A stretch of 9,012 bases of DNA from CAZDOD01 sp964506935 (lineage in GTDB: Bacteria; Desulfobacterota; Zymogenia; Zymogenales; Zymogenaceae): contig CAZDOD010000117.1 of assembly GCA_964506935.1 (NCBI GenBank), forward strand, positions 1 to 9,012, read 5' to 3'. Both the position numbers and the translations under genes were made by a program. Positions within the stretch are counted from its first letter, which is position 1, and the number at the start of each line of letters is the position of its first letter. Shown one piece after another: positions 5,330-9,012 of the stretch. The notes under the pieces are model-generated. The model searched no databases. It was not told the origin of the DNA and was given only the letters and a program-made list of their open reading frames with translations.

Positions 5330-7693
5330 ATGGCGTTTGATAAAAACAAATCGATGCTGGCCGCTCAGAAGTTTATTCAGAAAGGCCAATACGAAAAGGC
5401 TATCAAGGAATACACCAGGATAGCCCAGGAAGATCCGAACGATATAAAGGTTCGTCAGAAATTGGGGGACCTTTACGCCCGCGAGAACAAGAAAGAAGAT
5501 GCCCTGGTGGAATACAACTATGTCGGCAAATATTACGCCGACGACGGTTTCTATCTCAGGGCAATTGCAGTATATAAACAGGTCTTAAAACTCGATCCCG
5601 CCCAGATTCAAATAAATTTCAAACTCGCCGACCTATACCACAAACAGAACCTTATCGGTGATGCCATCAAGCAATTTCAATTGGTCTACTCCTATTATGA
5701 GAGGAAGGGCGATACCATAAAGGCCCTCGATACGCTTGATAAGATGGCCGAGATGGCACCGGCCAATCTATCGTTGAGGATGAGGCTTGCCGATGCATAT
5801 TATAGAAACGGCTTTGTCGACCGCAGTCTCGATGAATATGTCAAGATAGGCGAACAGCTCAAGAAGGAGGGTCGAACCGAAGACCTAGTTCAACTATACG
5901 AGAGGCTCATAAAGCATCATCCGAATAGGCTCGACATGCTCACAAATGTGGCCGAAATTTATCTCAGGATGAACAAGAGGGATATGGCCGAGGCAAGAAT
6001 CGAAATGGGCCTCAGAACCGCTCCCGACGATCTCAAACTTTTGTATCTCAAATCTCGAATCCTCCTCCTCAAAGAGGACAATGAAGCGTCCATAAAGATA
6101 TTGAGCAAGATACTCGACATCAACCCTGAATTTATCGAGGCTAAAGAGGAGCTTGTCAGGGTATATGAAAAACTGGGCCGGAAGGAATCACTCGAAAAAC
6201 TCTATACCGAACTGATGATCTACTTCAGGGGGAAGGGCGAAGAGGAGAAGGCCAGCCACTACAAGGCCCTCTACAATAACCTAAAGAGCGCCGTATCTGA
6301 AGAGATGACAGGTCCCGGAATTACCGACGAGTTTGCCGAAGAAGGTGCTGAATTTGAAGACGCGGAGCTCTTGGATGCCGACATCATCGAAATGACCGAT
6401 GATGACGTTCTCGAGGCGGAGATACTGGAAGAGATCCCCGAAGTGGAGGCCGAGGTCACCGATCTAGAAGAGACCATGGATAACGAGGGCCGTCTGTTGA
6501 TGCTCAAGATAGACACATACGTTAAATACGGGCAGTACAAGGAAGCGACCGATACACTCAAGGACTACTCCAAGAAAAATCCCAATTTCATTATACCGAA
6601 GAGGAGACTCGCAGACATATATCTGGAGCTTATCGAAAAGAAGGACGATCCTCAAAAATATCGGGCCCTTGCCGCACAGGAATTGGCTGACCTATCTGTT
6701 TTATTAAGAGAAAGGAATGAGATTGCCCTGGCCGATAAAGAGATGGAAAGGGCCCTCGAGCTCAATCCAAATGTGACTTCTTCCGAGGTGTACGAGGAGG
6801 TCCCCGCAGCAGAGGCCGGCGAGTTCGATATCGTCTTGGATGAGCAGGTCGATCTTGGTGAGGTGGGAGAGGTTGTTTCGTTTTCGTCCGCAGACGAGGC
6901 GGAAATCCCCGATACCATAGATGTCGGAGATATCGGTGCGGAACCTATCGAAATCTCCATCGATGCTGAAGGTTTGTCCGAAGGTTTCGAGGATATCGTC
7001 GAGGAAAGGGAGATTTTGGGGGATTCCGACACTCCTTCCGGATTAATAGACATGACCCCGAAAGACGAGCCCCTCCCCGAGGGTGAGGATTACTTCGACC
7101 TCAAAAAGGAGCTCGAAGAAGTGGTATTGGACGAAGATATGCACCTCGAGTCGAAAGGAGGGGCGGGACTTCTGGGGAAGGACGACCACTACTCTTTTGA
7201 GGATGTCTTTGATGAGTTCAAAAAGGGAGTTGAAAAACAGTTCGGGAAAGAGGATTACGAAACCCACTACAATCTCGGCATCGCCTATAGAGAGATGGGT
7301 CTCTTTGAAGACGCCATAAACGAATTTATGATTTCCGCCAATGATCCGAAAAAGAAATTAGACAGCTTTATTATGCTTGGTGTTATCCATAGAGATATAG
7401 GAGAGCTTGAAAAGAGCATCGACTATTTCCGTGAAATTATCGACTCGCCCAAGATAGAATCGAGGGAGAGATTAGGGATAGACTACGAGTTGGCCCTGTC
7501 TTACGAGATGCTGAATGATCCTGGTCAGGCCTACTCGATTTACGAAAAGATCTATTCAGAAGATCCCAATTTCAGAGACATCGCAGAAAAAGTAAAGTCT
7601 TTAAGGGGAGCGGCGAAGGCCGACAGTGGAAATAAGAAGGGTGGAGACTCTCCTAAAGAGGGAAAAACTAAGGATAAAATATCCTATGTTTAA
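5330..7693 (+). CDS. Large TPR scaffold protein with two acidic linkers
   Basis: This 787-residue protein has no signal peptide or membrane segment and is probably cytoplasmic. Residues ~5-315 are a run of TPR hairpins (QKGQYEKAIKEYTRIAQEDP, then LGDLYAR, LADLYHK, LADAYYRNGF, VAEIYLRMNK). Residues 320-387 are a linker with about 28 Asp/Glu and no Lys or Arg. Residues ~388-480 form a second TPR block, and 475-559 a second linker with about 27 acidic and no basic residues. A C-terminal block (~618-760) opens with YSFEDVFDEFKKGVEKQFGK and contains further TPRs (ETHYNLGIAYREMGLFEDAI). The tail is Lys/Gly-rich. TPR arrays bind partner proteins, so a scaffold for a larger machine is likely; the partner is unknown. 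The ATG at 5330 (context CCATGG) begins just before the first TPR and has no Shine-Dalgarno. The AAA+ gene 63 bases downstream is a likely partner. Confidence 0.9.
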   Translation: MAFDKNKSMLAAQKFIQKGQYEKAIKEYTRIAQEDPNDIKVRQKLGDLYARENKKEDALVEYNYVGKYYADDGFYLRAIAVYKQVLKLDPAQIQINFKLADLYHKQNLIGDAIKQFQLVYSYYERKGDTIKALDTLDKMAEMAPANLSLRMRLADAYYRNGFVDRSLDEYVKIGEQLKKEGRTEDLVQLYERLIKHHPNRLDMLTNVAEIYLRMNKRDMAEARIEMGLRTAPDDLKLLYLKSRILLLKEDNEASIKILSKILDINPEFIEAKEELVRVYEKLGRKESLEKLYTELMIYFRGKGEEEKASHYKALYNNLKSAVSEEMTGPGITDEFAEEGAEFEDAELLDADIIEMTDDDVLEAEILEEIPEVEAEVTDLEETMDNEGRLLMLKIDTYVKYGQYKEATDTLKDYSKKNPNFIIPKRRLADIYLELIEKKDDPQKYRALAAQELADLSVLLRERNEIALADKEMERALELNPNVTSSEVYEEVPAAEAGEFDIVLDEQVDLGEVGEVVSFSSADEAEIPDTIDVGDIGAEPIEISIDAEGLSEGFEDIVEEREILGDSDTPSGLIDMTPKDEPLPEGEDYFDLKKELEEVVLDEDMHLESKGGAGLLGKDDHYSFEDVFDEFKKGVEKQFGKEDYETHYNLGIAYREMGLFEDAINEFMISANDPKKKLDSFIMLGVIHRDIGELEKSIDYFREIIDSPKIESRERLGIDYELALSYEMLNDPGQAYSIYEKIYSEDPNFRDIAEKVKSLRGAAKADSGNKKGGDSPKEGKTKDKISYV

Positions 7694-7756
7694 CGCCGTC
7701 CCACCTTTTTCAATCCCAGGCCGTCTTTATTAGTTAAAATTTTTTTAAATAAAACC

Positions 7757-8803
7757 ATGGAGCACTATAAATATTTCGGCTTGAAATTGGAGCCATTCTC
7801 CAATACACCTGACAACAGATTTTACTTCAACAGCGACCAGCATGCCGCGGCCATGGCAAAGCTCCTCTATATCTCTAAGGCCATGAAGGGCCTCGCAGTC
7901 CTTATTGGAGACGTGGGCACGGGTAAAACCACACTGGCGAGAAAACTTTTGATGTCGCTTCCGGAGAGTGAATACGAGTCGTCGATGCTGGTCATCATCC
8001 ACTCCGGCATTACCGCCGACTGGCTCCTCTCGAAGATCGCAACGCAGCTTGGTGTGGAAGACCCGGACGAAGACAAGATCAAGCTTCTGGGGCAGCTATA
8101 CAACCGACTCGTGGAGATACACGACAGGGGAAAAACGGCGGTTATTCTGGTCGACGAGGCACAGATGCTAAGAAACAGGGAGATAATGGAGGAATTCAGG
8201 GGGCTTTTGAATCTCGAGATCCCCGGCAAGAAGTTCATATCTTTTATATTCTTCGGACTCCCCGATTTGGAGGATAACCTAAAAAAAGACGAGCCCTTAA
8301 ATCAGAGAGTGGCCCTCCGCTATCGGCTGGACTGTATGAACCTGAAATCCACAGAAAACTACATAAAACACAGGCTTCGTGTGGCGGGCGCAAATAGAAT
8401 GCTTTTTACCAACGAGGCCGTAATGTCTATCCAGAAATACTCCAGGGGAGTCCCCAGATTGATAAACACCATCTGTGACAATTCACTTCTGGAGGGAATG
8501 CTCCTAAACGCAAAAGTGATAGATCGCAAGATCGTTGAAAAGGCGGCGAGTGAACTAGGCCTAGAGCCCGCAACCAATGAAGAGCTAAGGCAGATAGAGA
8601 CCTTAAAAGTCTCCCCCCCCAATATGCAGCCGTCCATCGAAAAATCGAAAGAACCGATTTCGACTGATGTAAGTTCACTCAATGCCTCATCAGAGGTAGG
8701 AACAGAACCATCGCTAGTCAAAGAAGGCGGGGAAGACAGAGTGGATATAGAAAAAGATACAGAAATCGATAGGCTCCTTGATAACTGGACATCAAACGAA
8801 TAA
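7757..8803 (+). CDS. AAA+ ATPase of the GspA/ExeA family
   Basis: Residues ~1-265 match the ExeA/GspA-type AAA+ ATPase. The opening MEHYKYFGLKLEPFSNTPDN is diagnostic of the family. Walker A is GDVGTGKTT (51-59), Walker B is AVILVDEAQ (128-136) with Asp133 and Glu134, the sensor region is FIFFGLPDLEDNL (163-175), and arginine motifs lie at NQRVALRYR (182-190) and SRGVPRLIN (229-237). In Aeromonas, ExeA with ExeB helps place the type II secretin through the peptidoglycan; relatives occur with type IV pili and in transposition. This copy has no predicted membrane helix or peptidoglycan-binding domain. It ends instead in an ~80-residue polar tail closing with EIDRLLDNW. The tail contains a run of eight C. 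The ATG at 7757 (CCATGG) has no Shine-Dalgarno. It is probably cytoplasmic and works with the upstream TPR protein; the precise machine is unknown. Confidence 0.88.
   Translation: MEHYKYFGLKLEPFSNTPDNRFYFNSDQHAAAMAKLLYISKAMKGLAVLIGDVGTGKTTLARKLLMSLPESEYESSMLVIIHSGITADWLLSKIATQLGVEDPDEDKIKLLGQLYNRLVEIHDRGKTAVILVDEAQMLRNREIMEEFRGLLNLEIPGKKFISFIFFGLPDLEDNLKKDEPLNQRVALRYRLDCMNLKSTENYIKHRLRVAGANRMLFTNEAVMSIQKYSRGVPRLINTICDNSLLEGMLLNAKVIDRKIVEKAASELGLEPATNEELRQIETLKVSPPNMQPSIEKSKEPISTDVSSLNASSEVGTEPSLVKEGGEDRVDIEKDTEIDRLLDNWTSNE
8613..8620 (+). repeat. C8 homopolymer tract inside the ATPase gene
   Basis: Eight consecutive C encode parts of Ser286-Pro287-Pro288, at the junction between the conserved AAA+ domain and the variable tail. 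Loss of one C would reach TAA at 8670-8672, and gain of one C would reach TGA at 8665-8667. Both would remove most of the tail while leaving the ATPase domain intact. It may be a slippage site or simply chance. Confidence 0.5.
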
Positions 8804-8912
8804 ATGTAGGTAGATATGGGAGGTGGGCATTAATCTCAATAGCAATAAAATAATAAGATTGAAATTTACAGATTACATAGATTATATTGTAACAACAGAT
8901 TTAAACAAAATA

Positions 8913-8941
8913 TTGACATTTTTTATTTTATAATTTATAAT
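8913..8941 (+). promoter_or_regulatory. Consensus sigma70 promoter for the tRNA-Gly gene
   Basis: TTGACA (8913-8918) and TATAAT (8936-8941) are perfect consensus hexamers with the optimal 17-base spacer. Transcription would start near 8948, giving a leader of about 12 bases before the mature tRNA 5' end at 8961. It lies in the 157-base AT-rich gap after the ATPase gene, which shows no clear terminator. Confidence 0.85.
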
Positions 8942-8960
8942 AGGTGGTTTTTAGAAGAAT

Positions 8961-9012
8961 GCGGGCATAACTCAGTTGGTAGAGTGCAAGCTTCCCAAGC
9001 TTGATGTCGCGG
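8961..9012 (+). tRNA. tRNA-Gly (anticodon CCC), 3' end cut by window
   Basis: The first 52 bases of the tRNA are visible. The acceptor 5' strand is GCGGGCA, typical of tRNA-Gly. The D arm is ACTC-AGTTGGTA-GAGT (8970-8985). The anticodon stem is CAAGC/GCTTG around the loop TTCCCAA, so the anticodon is CCC (8994-8996), reading GGG. The T-arm begins GCGG at the window edge; the T loop, acceptor 3' strand and any CCA lie outside. The D-stem opens with an A10-T25 pair where bacterial tRNA-Gly usually has G10-C25. It reads GGG, a codon used freely in these genes. Confidence 0.92.

Noticed and set aside
7716..7756. AT-rich inverted repeat TTAAAA-TTT-TTTTAA as a terminator between TPR and ATPase genes
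   Set aside because: The stem has no G-C pairs and would be too unstable; it more likely reflects an AT-rich leader.
7867..8721. Reverse-strand open frames across the ATPase gene
   Set aside because: The + strand encodes clear Walker A and B motifs; the antisense products are Ser-rich and featureless.
8929..8934. TATAAT at 8929 as the tRNA -10 box
   Set aside because: It is only 10 bases from TTGACA. The second TATAAT at 8936 gives the optimal 17-base spacer.
1..9012. CRISPR arrays, insertion sequences, phage or toxin-antitoxin genes
   Set aside because: No regularly spaced repeats, transposase or integrase motifs, or small paired genes were seen.

Overview
This window looks like chromosomal DNA from a free-living Gram-negative bacterium. 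A deltaproteobacterial (Desulfobacterota-like) source is my best guess. The gene order, the long TPR proteins with acidic linkers, the MglB-like roadblock protein and the GspA/ExeA-type ATPase all fit that group, but nothing here fixes the phylum. All genes lie on the + strand. Coding DNA has moderate GC, while the gaps between genes are strongly AT-rich. I see no insertion sequence, phage gene, CRISPR array or other sign of recent transfer.

Layout. Positions 1-633 hold the 3' end of a TPR protein with an acidic linker. A roadblock/LC7 protein follows (832-1194) and ends at a short intrinsic terminator (1221-1242). Next is a compact housekeeping run: aroQ (type II 3-dehydroquinate dehydratase), pepP (M24 Xaa-Pro aminopeptidase, overlapping aroQ by 4 bases), efp (elongation factor P), accB (biotin carrier protein) and accC (biotin carboxylase). 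From memory, this order or close variants recur in several bacterial lineages. After a 158-base AT-rich gap come a 787-residue TPR protein (5330-7693) and an AAA+ ATPase of the GspA/ExeA family (7757-8803). The window ends inside a tRNA-Gly(CCC) gene that has its own promoter with perfect consensus hexamers.

How the genes may work together. The central run supplies shikimate-pathway chemistry, proline-peptide turnover, translation of polyproline stretches, and the biotin carboxylation half-reaction that makes malonyl-CoA; accA and accD must lie elsewhere. On both sides sit proteins typical of envelope-machine or polarity systems: two acidic-linker TPR scaffolds, one roadblock protein and one GspA-type ATPase. 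Family knowledge suggests links to MglA/MglB-like GTPase switches and to type IV pilus or type II secretion assembly. No GTPase or pilus gene is in the window, so this role is inference.

The most interesting points are the TPR/roadblock/ATPase proteins flanking the acc run, the scarcity of Shine-Dalgarno sequences (5 of 8 visible starts), substitutions in near-invariant AccC motifs, an aroQ start placed only 19 bases after a terminator, and a C8 tract in the ATPase tail.
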